NCBI GenBank assembly: GCA_009785425.1
Contig: WQWI01000002.1
Coordinates: forward strand, 1-64,000
Source of the DNA: Bacteroidales bacterium
GTDB taxonomy: Bacteria; Bacteroidota; Bacteroidia; Bacteroidales; P3
Direction: 5' to 3'
Length of the DNA: 64,000 nucleotides
Each line of letters opens with the position of its first letter. The first letter of the stretch is position 1. Below are positions 51,688 through 62,580 of the stretch, one piece after another. The notes below the pieces were generated by a model. That model saw only the letters and a program-made list of their open reading frames with translations. It was not told the origin of the DNA and ran no database searches. A program made the position numbers and the translations under genes.

Positions 51688-53103
51688 TTATTTTTGTTCT
51701 CTGTGATTCACAACGATTTGCATATCAAATTCTTGCAAAATTATTTCCGAAATTTTTTCTGCACAATAAACCGAACGGTGTTGTCCGCCGGTGCAACCGA
51801 AATTAATTTGCAAATGTTGGAAATCTCGAGCGATATAATTCTGAATTGAGCCAACAACTACACGGTAGCAATTGTCAATAAAATCGGCTACTTCGGCGTA
51901 TTGCTCCAGATACTTTTTTACGGCTTCGTCTTTCCCATTTAAGGCTTTATATTCGTCGTAACGCCCGGGATTGGGCAATCCTCGACAATCAAACACAAAA
52001 CCTCCCCCATTTCCTGACAAATCTTCGGGATAACTTCCTTTTTTGAAAGAAAAGCTATTGATGCTTACCGTCAAATTGCCTGATGATAATTTCGCTTGAT
52101 GACGAAAATTTTGATTGTTGATAATTTCCGTAATTACATTTTTCAAAACAGGCATTTCCGCAAGAAATTCGAATTTTCTGAAAAGATACTCAAGGTTATC
52201 GACAGCAAATGGAATACTTTTCAAAAAATGTTCCTTTTTCTCGTAAAAACCACGAAATCCATACGCTCCAAGCGTTTGAAGAATGCGAATAAACACAAAT
52301 CCGTAGTATTGTTTTTTGAATGAAATCTCATCGACATTTTGATAATTGCGAAGTTCAGCGATATAAAAATCCAAAAGTTGTTCACGAATGCTGTGTGGAA
52401 TATCTGCTTTCGCCTGATGAAGCAAAGACGCCAAATCGTACTGCAATGCCCCTCTCCGTCCACCTTGATAGTCGATGAAATACAGTTTTTCGTTATGTAG
52501 CATGATGTTTCTCGATTGAAAGTCTCGATACATAAAATACTCTGAATGTGCTGTCAACAGGAAGTTTGCAAATGCGTGAAAATCTTTTTCCAATCCGTGT
52601 TCGTCAAACGAGATTTTTGCTAATTTCAGAAAATGGTACTTAAAATAATTCAAATCCCAAAGCATGGATTCTTTGTCGAATTTCGCTTTTGGGTAGGCGT
52701 ACGTGTAATCGAAATCCTTTCCGGCTTTAATTTGAAATTCCAGCAAATGCTTGATAACAGATTTGTAAATCTCAATCAAATGTTCGTCAAAACCTTTGTT
52801 AATTCTGTATTTTACGAGATATGAATGCAGTGTTTCATCGCCTAAATCTTCAATCAGATATTGATTTTCATCCAAATTTTCTGCCAAAATCTTTGGAACA
52901 TTCAGTCCCAATTTTTCAAACTGACGTGTGTAGCTAACAAATGCCAGATTTTCCTTCGGGTCAGGATTTTCTACACCCAAACAATGCTTGGTCTTGCTCC
53001 TGATACGATAGTATTTTCGATAAGAACCTCCCGATTCGGTAAGCTGCTCGATATGTTCAATCAATTCGTTTGCGTAAGAAGAGAAAAGTTGATCGAAATT
53101 CAT
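51688..53103 (-). CDS. Fusion of an APH/AmgK-like amino-sugar kinase and a RapZ C-terminal domain
   Basis: 471 residues from the ATG at 53103 (MNFDQLFSSY). Residues about 1-330 are an aminoglycoside-phosphotransferase-fold kinase of the AmgK type: YLIEDLGDETLHSYL, the catalytic MYRDFQSRNIML (HRD-like, here YRDFQSRN) and FIDYQGGRRGALQYDLASL (DFG-like metal site). Residues about 345-471 match the C-terminal domain of RapZ: INSFSFKKGSYPEDLSGNGG, FDCRGLPNPGRYDEY and INFGCTGGQHRSVYCAE. AmgK phosphorylates MurNAc/GlcNAc at C1 for wall recycling; RapZ-C binds glucosamine-6-phosphate. The fusion suggests amino-sugar sensing coupled to phosphorylation. The ORF track start at 53340 would cross two promoters. 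Confidence 0.87.
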   Translation of the reverse strand: MNFDQLFSSYANELIEHIEQLTESGGSYRKYYRIRSKTKHCLGVENPDPKENLAFVSYTRQFEKLGLNVPKILAENLDENQYLIEDLGDETLHSYLVKYRINKGFDEHLIEIYKSVIKHLLEFQIKAGKDFDYTYAYPKAKFDKESMLWDLNYFKYHFLKLAKISFDEHGLEKDFHAFANFLLTAHSEYFMYRDFQSRNIMLHNEKLYFIDYQGGRRGALQYDLASLLHQAKADIPHSIREQLLDFYIAELRNYQNVDEISFKKQYYGFVFIRILQTLGAYGFRGFYEKKEHFLKSIPFAVDNLEYLFRKFEFLAEMPVLKNVITEIINNQNFRHQAKLSSGNLTVSINSFSFKKGSYPEDLSGNGGGFVFDCRGLPNPGRYDEYKALNGKDEAVKKYLEQYAEVADFIDNCYRVVVGSIQNYIARDFQHLQINFGCTGGQHRSVYCAEKISEIILQEFDMQIVVNHREQK

Positions 53104-53130
53104 TGACTGGTTTCTTTCCATAATCTTCTG

Positions 53131-53138
53131 CAAAATTA
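53131..53138 (-). promoter_or_regulatory. -7 box of the kinase-RapZ fusion gene
   Basis: Minus-strand TAATTTTG, 27 bases before the ATG at 53103. The alternative ATG at 53121 would leave only nine bases, so 53103 is preferred. Confidence 0.55.
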
Positions 53139-53167
53139 CAAAAAAAATCGGAATAAGTGTTAATAAA

Positions 53168-53201
53168 TTTGCTGAAATGTCAATTATTTTTTGTACCTTT
53201 G
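53168..53201 (+). promoter_or_regulatory. Promoter of the outer-membrane protein gene
   Basis: TTTG at 53168-53171, 22 bases (slightly long), TACCTTTG at 53194-53201. The leader to the ATG at 53303 is about 95 bases, the longest in the window; no known riboswitch is recognised in it. Confidence 0.6.
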
Positions 53202-53302
53202 CATCCGGCAAAATGGATAATACACAAAAAAACATTATATAATCAACAGAAGTTGCCGATTGAAGAGAACGACCTTTTGAACACAAAATAAAAAAAATCA
53301 CA

Positions 53303-54214
53303 ATGAAAAAATTATACACTCTAATTTTCGTTTTCGCCATTGCAAGTTTGCAGGCATCTGCCCAACGCCCTCAAAACGAATTTCAAATTTTTGGTGGCGG
53401 TGGAATCCCCATATCTTTACAGAGTGGCGTATCTACAACAGGTTTTAGTGGAGAGACCGGAATAGGTTTCACGGCATTTGTCAGCCGAAGTATCGGTATT
53501 CATTTTGGCGTAGGAGTAGGAACTCTACATAAAGAAGTAAATGTTGATGCCTTGCGTACGGTTACTTATGGCTCAATCGATGCCAACGGTTATGTTCGTG
53601 ATTTACATACCACGCTATTTGATTATCGCGAAACTCTGCGGACAAGTACACATCTCTCTGTTCCGTTAATGTTACAATTTCAGCCAAACAGGCACGGTTT
53701 TTATGCAATGGGCGGTGTAAGAATGATTTTTTTGGCAAGCCGAAATGCAAGCTATGATGTAAGCGTTGCGGCACTCCACAATGAGGCGTTTTATCATCAA
53801 CCTGGAAATTGGGCAATTGCTGATATAGGTACGTTCCCAGGCAATAGTGTAAGTAGAAATTTCGAGTTTCCACAGCCAACCACCATGCTCACTCTCGAAA
53901 TGGGCTGGAAATGGCGTATCGGCGAAAATGTGTTTCTCTACACAGGTGCATTTTTGGATTATGGTTTGAATGATCTCGCTCGAGACATAAGACAACCTTT
54001 GAGCAACTTCACCCTACCAGAAACTTTGCAAAATCTCACAGTGCTCCAATATACCGATAGAGTAAGTCCTACCGTTGTCGGTATCAAACTGCGATTGGCG
54101 TTCGCTCACTCAGACGGACAACGACAAAGAGGTGGACACGGTATGCGAGGACATTGTCCGCCACCGACGAGAGGTTCTGGAAATCAAAATGTGATTTTCA
54201 ATATGCCGCGTTAA
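53303..54214 (+). CDS. Outer-membrane beta-barrel protein
   Basis: 303 residues with a signal peptide (1-20, ending LQASAQ). The amphipathic strands (GIGFTAFVSRSIGIHFGVGV, LTLEMGWKWRIGENVFLYTG) indicate a small barrel. The tail after the last strand (about 270-303) is rich in glycine, histidine and proline (RGGHGMRGHCPPPTRGSG), which is unusual and may be metal-binding or disordered. No specific function is recognised. Confidence 0.72.
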   Translation: MKKLYTLIFVFAIASLQASAQRPQNEFQIFGGGGIPISLQSGVSTTGFSGETGIGFTAFVSRSIGIHFGVGVGTLHKEVNVDALRTVTYGSIDANGYVRDLHTTLFDYRETLRTSTHLSVPLMLQFQPNRHGFYAMGGVRMIFLASRNASYDVSVAALHNEAFYHQPGNWAIADIGTFPGNSVSRNFEFPQPTTMLTLEMGWKWRIGENVFLYTGAFLDYGLNDLARDIRQPLSNFTLPETLQNLTVLQYTDRVSPTVVGIKLRLAFAHSDGQRQRGGHGMRGHCPPPTRGSGNQNVIFNMPR

Positions 54215-54224
54215 ACGCAGTGTT

Positions 54225-54251
54225 GTAAGGGCGTATTGCGTGCGCCCCTAC
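54225..54251. repeat. Palindrome of the gtaggggcg family
   Basis: gtaagggcgtattgc and gtgcgcccctac arms with mismatches, downstream of the outer-membrane protein gene. Confidence 0.75.
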
Positions 54252-54276
54252 GATTATCTACCCTAGTCTGAAAAAT

Positions 54277-54307
54277 TTTGCTGTTTCATTTTTTTTTTGT
54301 ATCTTTG
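54277..54307 (+). promoter_or_regulatory. Promoter of the deoxynucleoside kinase gene
   Basis: TTTG at 54277-54280, 19 bases, TATCTTTG at 54300-54307; 37 bases to the ATG at 54345. Confidence 0.8.
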
Positions 54308-54344
54308 TGGTTGAATATCTTGTATAATCTCAAACAACAGACCC

Positions 54345-54956
54345 ATGCATATTGCAGTTGCAGGAAATATCGGTTCCGGAAAAACCACCTTGACGGGCTT
54401 GCTCGCCAAGCATTACAAATGGAAAGCACACTACGAAGATGTGGAAACAAACCCCTATCTAAGTAGTTTTTACGAAGATATGCGACGTTGGTCGTTCAAT
54501 CTGCAAGTGTATTTTTTAAACAGTCGCTTTCGTCAAGTGATTGAAATTCGTAAAGGTAACAAAAATGTGATTCAAGATCGTACAATTTACGAAGATGCGT
54601 ACATTTTTGCACCAAATTTGCACGCCATGGGGCTAATGACACTTCGCGATTTTGAAAATTATTCGTCGTTGTTTGAATTGATGAATTCATTTATTCAAAT
54701 GCCGGATTTGTTGATTTATCTGAAAGCAGATGTGCCTAAATTAGTCGAGCAAATTCAAAAACGCGGACGCGACTATGAAAATTCCATTCGCTTGGACTAC
54801 CTAAGTGCTCTCAACGAACGCTATGAATCGTGGATTGAAAGCTACAAAGGCAAGCTTTTGGTCATTGACGTAAAAGAACTGAATTTTTCGGATAACAAAG
54901 AAGATTTAGGACAAGTCATCGAAAAGATAGACGCACAAATCAACGGACTTTTTTAA
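54345..54956 (+). CDS. Deoxynucleoside kinase
   Basis: 203 residues. The P-loop is GNIGSGKTTLT at the N-terminus, the substrate-binding region reads NPYLSSFYEDMRRWSFNLQVYFLNSRF, and DRTIYEDAYIFA is the conserved acidic/arginine motif of the dNK family. LKADVPKLVEQIQKRGRDYE is the lid. It phosphorylates deoxynucleosides with ATP for salvage; base specificity is not clear. It is 24 bases upstream of the HU/SPOR gene, probably the same transcript. Confidence 0.92.
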   Translation: MHIAVAGNIGSGKTTLTGLLAKHYKWKAHYEDVETNPYLSSFYEDMRRWSFNLQVYFLNSRFRQVIEIRKGNKNVIQDRTIYEDAYIFAPNLHAMGLMTLRDFENYSSLFELMNSFIQMPDLLIYLKADVPKLVEQIQKRGRDYENSIRLDYLSALNERYESWIESYKGKLLVIDVKELNFSDNKEDLGQVIEKIDAQINGLF

Positions 54957-54980
54957 TTTATAACACAAAAAACGAAGGAT

Positions 54981-55847
54981 ATGAATATCGTTCACAACTT
55001 GAAGAGATTCTTCAACGAACAGCAAGATGAAGCCGCAATTCCCGGATTGGGCGTATTTTTCAAGACAGCAACCGATGACACCGGGAAGCCTCTTCCGAAG
55101 GGCGATTCGGTAATTTTGTTTGTAGAAAAAGCACCGAGAAGCAATGCTTTCATAAATTTTTTCGGATACGAGGAAAATTTAACTGAAAACGAGGCGGTTG
55201 AAGTCATTGAGCAATGGGTGTCGGGGATTTTAAATGATTTGAAAAAAGACAAAATTGCCAATATCCCTGAATTGGGTACCTTTGAAGTCAAACAAGATAA
55301 AGTAATTTTTATGCCTGCTGCCGACCAAAATCTTCTGAAAGAAGCCTCTCCGGATAGATACGGATTGGATGATGAAATTCCTAAAGTTGGAGAAGGAGAA
55401 GTGCAGGCAAAAAATACGCCGGAAAAAGAAAAGCAATCGACAAATCGTGCGGTTCTTTGGTCGATTATCGGAGCAATTGTAGTTATCTTGATTGGTGTAT
55501 TCATTATTTTTGGTGGAATAGATATGTTTCGAGGTGATGGATCAGCACAACCACCTATTGTGGTTGGTCCCGCCGCTGTTGCCGAAATTGACGATGAAAT
55601 TTCGGATGTGCAGGTTGTGCTATTACCGTATGCCGTTATCGGTGGTTCTTTTTGTGATAGAGCCAATGCTGAAGCTTTTCTCGCACGAATGAGAAGTCAA
55701 GGTTACAATGCCGAGCTGATTTTTTGCAATGATATACAGCGACATCGAGTTGCTTTGGGTAGCTTCAGAACTAGAGCCGAAGCAGTCGAATTTATGAACC
55801 GTGTCCGTGCAACCACTATTACCAATGCCTGGATTTTAGCGAGATAA
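54981..55847 (+). CDS. HU-CCDC81-like and SPOR domain membrane protein
   Basis: 288 residues. The N-terminal region (about 1-115: MNIVHNLKRFFNEQQDEAAI, LGVFFKTA, IPELGTFEV) resembles the HU-CCDC81 domain of Bacteroidetes SPOR proteins. A single membrane segment follows (about 155-178, LWSIIGAIVVILIGVFIIF). The C-terminal SPOR domain (about 210-288: YAVIGGSFCDRANAEAFLAR and HRVALGSFRTRAEA) binds denuded peptidoglycan at the division site. It is one base-overlapped with trmB (TAATG). Confidence 0.85.
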   Translation: MNIVHNLKRFFNEQQDEAAIPGLGVFFKTATDDTGKPLPKGDSVILFVEKAPRSNAFINFFGYEENLTENEAVEVIEQWVSGILNDLKKDKIANIPELGTFEVKQDKVIFMPAADQNLLKEASPDRYGLDDEIPKVGEGEVQAKNTPEKEKQSTNRAVLWSIIGAIVVILIGVFIIFGGIDMFRGDGSAQPPIVVGPAAVAEIDDEISDVQVVLLPYAVIGGSFCDRANAEAFLARMRSQGYNAELIFCNDIQRHRVALGSFRTRAEAVEFMNRVRATTITNAWILAR

Positions 55848-56521
55848 TGGGAAAAGGAAAATTAGCGAAATTTGAGGAAAACAAAACGTTTTCCAACCTT
55901 TTTCAACCGCTCTACGAGGATGTTGCTACTCACGGATTTCCGCTAAAGGGTGCGTGGCAAAAGGATTTTTTCAAAAACACAAACCCAATCGTTTTAGAAC
56001 TGGGATGCGGAAAGGGAGAATATACTGTGGGTTTGGGAGAAAAATATCCGGAAAAGAATTTCATAGGAATAGATATTAAAGGTGCTCGAATTTGGCGAGG
56101 ATTAAAGCGATGTCAGGAAAAAAGTCTAAAAAATGTGGCTTTTTTACGGACACGAATTAGTAACATTAACTTGTTTTTTGCACCCAACGAAATAAGTGAA
56201 ATTTGGATTACATTTCCCGATCCTCAACCTAAAAAAGAAAACAAACGTCTGACTTGTCAGCGTTTTTTGGATCTTTACAAAAAGATGCTTGTTCCCGATG
56301 GAATCATTCATCTCAAAACAGACGATACCATGCTTTATGACTATACGTTGAACGAAGTTATTCCCAACGGAAAGCACAAGCTACTTTTGCATTCAGACGA
56401 TTTGTACAAAGATGGAAGCCCCCATTTGGAAGTCAAGGAAATTCAAACTTATTACGAACAAATCTGGCTCGAAATGGGTAAGAAAATCAAATATATTCGA
56501 TTTCAGTTGAACTCCAAATAA
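55847..56521 (+). CDS. trmB: tRNA (guanine-N7-)-methyltransferase
   Basis: 224 residues. PIVLELGCGKGEYTVGLGEK is the SAM site, NFIGIDIKGARIWRGLKR and WITFPDPQPKKENKRLTCQRFLD are the TrmB signature. It methylates G46 of tRNA. The start ATG shares a base with the previous stop codon (TAATG), so translation is coupled to the SPOR gene. Confidence 0.95.
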   Translation: MGKGKLAKFEENKTFSNLFQPLYEDVATHGFPLKGAWQKDFFKNTNPIVLELGCGKGEYTVGLGEKYPEKNFIGIDIKGARIWRGLKRCQEKSLKNVAFLRTRISNINLFFAPNEISEIWITFPDPQPKKENKRLTCQRFLDLYKKMLVPDGIIHLKTDDTMLYDYTLNEVIPNGKHKLLLHSDDLYKDGSPHLEVKEIQTYYEQIWLEMGKKIKYIRFQLNSK

Positions 56522-56537
56522 GTTTTCAAAACACAGC

Positions 56538-58658
56538 ATGAAGTATCTTCCAAAATATCTGATTCTGATTTTCACATTGTGCCTGTCTAATGTGGCTCTT
56601 GGGCAATACGAATATACTCAACCGGCAGATACAACCAACGTTCCTCCGGAACCGGAAAGACGCGAAATAGCAAGTAGAGAGGGAGGCTCTGCAAACAGGG
56701 GGATCGTTTACTTTTTTTACGAAAATAAATTTAATGTTGGACGTCCGGATCTCCAGTTTATTGACACTATAAAAACGCTTTTTCATCGCTATAATCCGAT
56801 TATGCGAAACAATGCTTTTCGTGCCGACCGTGGAAATATGGGATTAATTGTTGACGATTTAGAGTTTTCTTTCAGAAACGATCTTTTGTTTTCATACGGA
56901 AGAAGTCCGTTTGAATTATATCGCTTCACGCCTTTCAACACGAAATTTTATCAAAACACGATTCCGTACGTTGAATTGTATTATGTACAAGGTGGCGAGC
57001 GAAAACAAAATTTCCGAATGCTTTTTACACAAAATGTTCTGCGAGGTTTGAATGTGGGGGCAGAATACAACGTCATTATGGCACCCGGAGTTTACCACCG
57101 TTCGTCCACGAGGCACAACAATGTTCGTGTGTTTTCAAATTTTATTTCCGAAAATCAAAGGTATCGAGCTGTGGCAGGATATTTTTTCAATCACTTTCAA
57201 TCCAATGAAAACGGTGGAATTACTATCCCCCTTCAATCGGCTGCAGATTTCAGCAACAAGCAAATTGTCCCGATTAGACTTTTACAAGCAGAAAATGTCT
57301 GGCGAGAAAATACTTTTTACATCCGGCAATCCTACCATTTTGGCATAAATCGAAACAGGAGACAAAACAGAATTCAAAATGAAGTTTTGAACGACAATCT
57401 GAATGATACCCTGAATGGGAATGGCTATATGAATGGAATTGAAAATGGAGAATTGAAAATTGAAAATGGTTATTCCGAGGCAAACGGTGTTAATCAGCGA
57501 ATAAGCTTTGGCTCTCTTTCACATTCACTTGAGGTACAGCGATTTCGCATGATGTTTAATGACAGGCAATTGAATCCGGAAAATTATCCCGCTATTTTTA
57601 GAGATTCGACACAAACACGAGATTCCACATTTGTAGAGTTGATTCGGAATACCCTTTCATGGAATATCGGTGATGTAACCTCGTTTCGAAATTCGCAGTT
57701 TCTCAATCTGAGTTTTGGTGCGACGATGGATTTGGCAAGAGTTCGAACCGGAGATGTTATTTTTGACACATTAAAATCTGATCCTGTTGAATACTACAGA
57801 AATTTCAATCGTGATTTCGGCTATCTTTACCCGTTCGCCAACCTGCGTTTGAACTTTCGAGATCGATATTTTTTGAGTGCAGGAATAATGTATCAAACAC
57901 GTTTAAGCACTCGAGACTTAAGAACTTTTACAGGTTTTTCTGCTAATGCAAGGTTTGATTATTTTTTCAACCAAGCAAGATCTAACGACGGCTTTTTTGC
58001 TGAAGCAAATTTTACAGATGTTTTGCCTCGTCCGTTTCAACAGTTTTATATCAGCAACAATTTTCGATGGGAAAATTCTTTCACAAATCCACAAACGCTG
58101 CATTTTGCTGCCGGTGCACGTTGGAGAGGTTTTCGTTTGAGAAGTGAAATCGCAACATTTAACAATTTCATCTACCTAACTCCAACAAATTTTGCACAAT
58201 CCAACGAAACTTTTTCGATATTCAAAACATCGTTGGAAAGAACATTTCGATTTTGGAGAATTCTTGCATTAGACACACGTTTGGTGTATCAACACAATAC
58301 ATCGGAAACTATCATGCAACTCCCGACATTCTCAACACGAAGTGCACTGTTCTTCGACTTTATTTTACTCGGCACAACGCCTATGCAGGTCGGCTTTGAA
58401 GCATTCTACAACACACCATTTCATTCAAGATTTTTCAATCCGGCATTAGGTATGTTTTACGATCAAAGGCAACTCCAAACGGGTGGATTTGTTTTTGCCG
58501 ATGCATTTCTGAATTTGCGTATAGCACGTGCAAATGTTTTCTTCAGAATGAGTAATCTCGGTGCAAACTGGTGGGGCTACAACTACATGATGACCAACGG
58601 TTATCCGATCGCCTATCGCACGTTTTCGTTTGGGGTATTATGGCGGTTTTATGATTAA
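56538..58658 (+). CDS. Putative porin (Bacteroidetes outer-membrane protein)
   Basis: 706 residues with a signal peptide (1-22, ending VALGQ). The N-terminal acidic region (ADTTNVPPEPERREIASREG) and the strands YELYYVQGGERKQNFRMLFTQN-like and SFGSLSHSLEVQRFRMMF fit the Bacteroidetes putative porin family, a large barrel with the last strand FSFGVLWRFYD. Residues about 285-320 contain a low-complexity Asn-rich insert with NGELKIENG, encoded by an AT-rich repeat, likely in an outside loop. The gene follows trmB by 16 bases. Confidence 0.78.
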   Translation: MKYLPKYLILIFTLCLSNVALGQYEYTQPADTTNVPPEPERREIASREGGSANRGIVYFFYENKFNVGRPDLQFIDTIKTLFHRYNPIMRNNAFRADRGNMGLIVDDLEFSFRNDLLFSYGRSPFELYRFTPFNTKFYQNTIPYVELYYVQGGERKQNFRMLFTQNVLRGLNVGAEYNVIMAPGVYHRSSTRHNNVRVFSNFISENQRYRAVAGYFFNHFQSNENGGITIPLQSAADFSNKQIVPIRLLQAENVWRENTFYIRQSYHFGINRNRRQNRIQNEVLNDNLNDTLNGNGYMNGIENGELKIENGYSEANGVNQRISFGSLSHSLEVQRFRMMFNDRQLNPENYPAIFRDSTQTRDSTFVELIRNTLSWNIGDVTSFRNSQFLNLSFGATMDLARVRTGDVIFDTLKSDPVEYYRNFNRDFGYLYPFANLRLNFRDRYFLSAGIMYQTRLSTRDLRTFTGFSANARFDYFFNQARSNDGFFAEANFTDVLPRPFQQFYISNNFRWENSFTNPQTLHFAAGARWRGFRLRSEIATFNNFIYLTPTNFAQSNETFSIFKTSLERTFRFWRILALDTRLVYQHNTSETIMQLPTFSTRSALFFDFILLGTTPMQVGFEAFYNTPFHSRFFNPALGMFYDQRQLQTGGFVFADAFLNLRIARANVFFRMSNLGANWWGYNYMMTNGYPIAYRTFSFGVLWRFYD
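57435..57469 (+). repeat. AT-rich repeat inserted in the porin gene
   Basis: ggaattgaaaatgga, gaattgaaaattgaaaatgg: reiterations of attgaaaatgg translated as IENGELKIENG. Similar ttgaaaactgaaaaatggaa sequence is at 3089-3108, just before sufE. Confidence 0.6.
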
Positions 58659-58674
58659 GGGAGCGGCTTTTCAT

Positions 58675-58702
58675 CGTCATTCCGCCGTAGGGCGGAATCC
58701 CC
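58675..58702. repeat. Palindromic repeat copy downstream of the porin gene
   Basis: cgtcattccgccgtagggcg followed by gaatcccc: attccgcc/ggcggaat arms around gtag. Related to the repeat at 281-353. Confidence 0.8.
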
Positions 58703-58732
58703 TTGCTATTTTCGTTTTTTTTCGTATCTTTG
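58702..58732 (+). promoter_or_regulatory. Promoter of the DUF4349 gene
   Basis: CTTG at 58702-58705, 19 bases, TATCTTTG at 58725-58732, 18 bases before the ATG at 58751. Confidence 0.7.
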
Positions 58733-58750
58733 CAAAAAAGAAAATAGGTT

Positions 58751-59470
58751 ATGGTTAGATTATTCTTAAATTTCTGCATTTCTTTGGTTGGATTTGCTTT
58801 GGTGTCCTGCCATACACCGTCTAATATACCAGCTCATGCACCAACTGATATGGTTATGACTGGGGCAGGGACGACAACTTCTCAAGGCGAGCCTCTTGCT
58901 CTTGAATCTTTTACTGTTGTAGCACGAGGTACACAGCGTGCGAGCGATCAAAGAATGGTTGCACATACGGCATCATTGAGACTATCGGTTAGAGATGCAG
59001 AAAATACACGAAATGTGCTTCTGCAACAAGTTAAAAACAATAACGGCTTTCTTGTTAGAGAAGCAGGAAATTCAATAACAGCACGAATTCCAACCGAAAA
59101 TATGGAAGTCTTTTTAAATTATGCAAAGACACTTGGTAACCTTGAAGGTCTCAACAGAACAGGAACAGATATTACAGATCAATATCGGGATAATGTGCTT
59201 AGATTAGATAATTTAAGAAACGTGCGGAACAGATATTTGGCATTATTGGAACAGGCAAACACAGTTAGCGATATTTTAAGTATTGAAAGAGAACTTGAAC
59301 GTGTAAACTTAGAGATAGATAGACTTGAAGGACGAGTTCGACACGCAGAATTAAGTGTTGCGTTATCAAATGTGACTGTAACGTTTAGAGAAAGAACAAG
59401 ACCCGGACCTGTAGGGTGGATTTTTTATGGTTTGTACCGAGGAATAGAATGGTTATTTGTATGGAATTAA
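58751..59470 (+). CDS. DUF4349 domain lipoprotein
   Basis: 239 residues with lipobox FALVSC (Cys near 20). The DUF4349 domain is visible: ENTRNVLLQQVKNNNGFL, ITARIPTENMEVFLNYAKTL, and a coiled-coil segment (about 160-205, RYLALLEQANTVSDILSIER) with ELSVALSNVTVTFRER. The C-terminus has an amphipathic or membrane segment (GWIFYGLYRGIEWLFVW). The function is unknown. The 212 bases after it, up to the S1/P1 nuclease gene, hold AT-rich non-coding sequence with gttaccgcgaaaattgtcag/gcggtagcgg-type partial symmetry, and no gene. Confidence 0.83.
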   Translation: MVRLFLNFCISLVGFALVSCHTPSNIPAHAPTDMVMTGAGTTTSQGEPLALESFTVVARGTQRASDQRMVAHTASLRLSVRDAENTRNVLLQQVKNNNGFLVREAGNSITARIPTENMEVFLNYAKTLGNLEGLNRTGTDITDQYRDNVLRLDNLRNVRNRYLALLEQANTVSDILSIERELERVNLEIDRLEGRVRHAELSVALSNVTVTFRERTRPGPVGWIFYGLYRGIEWLFVWN

Positions 59471-59682
59471 CAAAAATCTGCTCGGTATAGTACAAAGGTT
59501 GTTTCCTCTACAGAGTTCAATAAAACAGCATAATCCGATACCCTTATCTGCTTGCGGCAAAGCATAAAAATCTACGAACGCAGTGAGTACGTTACCGCGA
59601 AAATTGTCAGAGCGGTAGCGGAAACATAATTTTCGCAAAGCGTTTTTTTGGTTCGTTTTTTGTCGCTACAAAAAATGAACGA

Positions 59683-60492
59683 TTAATAAAAAATCGTATT
59701 CAACACATACGCCAAACGAACACCACCAAGCAACAACTGCTCGTCAACGACACTCAAAAATGTTCGATAACGCCCGTCTATCATTTTTAGTCCATGAATA
59801 TAACTGAAACGCAAATCGGCATATCTCGGTGTGTGTTTGTAAACATAATGTGCCAAAATAACCGTTTCCTCAACCCAATCTCTTGGGCCACCTTGTTGCA
59901 TTTCAGCAATAGTAGCAGGGGTAGTAGGTGCCATCAAATTGTATGCCCATTCGGTATGACTCCAATTTCTTGCACGTTCCACAATTGGAGAATCCCATAT
60001 TGCGTGCAAGTTTGTTCTCGATCCAAACCAATACACAGGATGTAGATTTCCTCCGCGATCGGCTCTGCGTCCGGCGTGCATCGGACAATGAATTTCGCCA
60101 ACGGTGTGAATCATAACTTTCAAAAAAACCCTTTTTGTTGAATCACAATAAGCGTTTGATGAGAGTTTGTATATCGCAAGTTCGGTTGCAGTAACCATAT
60201 CGCCCGTTTCGGCAGGCGGACTGGTTGCATAAGTATAGCCGGAATCAACATTTACGAAGTGCCATGTTCTCATGAAATCGAATTTAGGAATGCTTCGGGC
60301 GTTGTCCATCCACATGGCATAAGTAGCCATCGTTCTACCGTTCAAAAGCCGTGTGACTTCAGCTTGTGCCTCCGGCGTGAGATTTTTCTGTGCGATGAGA
60401 GCAATAGCGTCATGTGCTCGACTCCCCCACGCAGAAAGTTGAAGGGTTAGCAATAAAAAGACGATTGGCGATAGGATTTTTTTGATTTTCAT
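59683..60492 (-). CDS. S1/P1-family nuclease
   Basis: 269 residues. The signal peptide ends QLSA, so the mature protein starts with Trp (WGSRAHDAIALIAQ), whose amino group is the first zinc ligand in this family. Further zinc-site residues are MIHTVGEIHCPMHAG, GGNLHPVYWFGSRTNLHAIWD and ILAHYVYKH. These are extracellular or periplasmic zinc nucleases that cut single-stranded RNA and DNA to 5'-nucleotides. It is divergent from gyrB. Confidence 0.92.
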   Translation of the reverse strand: MKIKKILSPIVFLLLTLQLSAWGSRAHDAIALIAQKNLTPEAQAEVTRLLNGRTMATYAMWMDNARSIPKFDFMRTWHFVNVDSGYTYATSPPAETGDMVTATELAIYKLSSNAYCDSTKRVFLKVMIHTVGEIHCPMHAGRRADRGGNLHPVYWFGSRTNLHAIWDSPIVERARNWSHTEWAYNLMAPTTPATIAEMQQGGPRDWVEETVILAHYVYKHTPRYADLRFSYIHGLKMIDGRYRTFLSVVDEQLLLGGVRLAYVLNTIFY

Positions 60493-60509
60493 AAGAGATT
60501 TATTTTTTG

Positions 60510-60517
60510 CAAAGATA
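60510..60517 (-). promoter_or_regulatory. -7 box of the S1/P1 nuclease gene
   Basis: Minus-strand TATCTTTG 17 bases before the ATG at 60492. No clear -33. Confidence 0.6.
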
Positions 60518-60540
60518 CGAAAAAAAATCGCATTTTTTAG

Positions 60541-62573
<2,033 letters not shown>

Positions 62574-62580
62574 GTAGGAA

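Noticed and set aside
53202-53302. Riboswitch in the long leader of the outer-membrane protein gene
   Set aside because: The leader is AT-rich without a recognisable aptamer core or stable helices.
53104-53340. Hydrophobic N-terminal extension of the kinase-RapZ ORF
   Set aside because: It spans the promoters of both divergent genes; the kinase domain starts at MNFDQ, and the apparent membrane segments come from AT-rich non-coding DNA.
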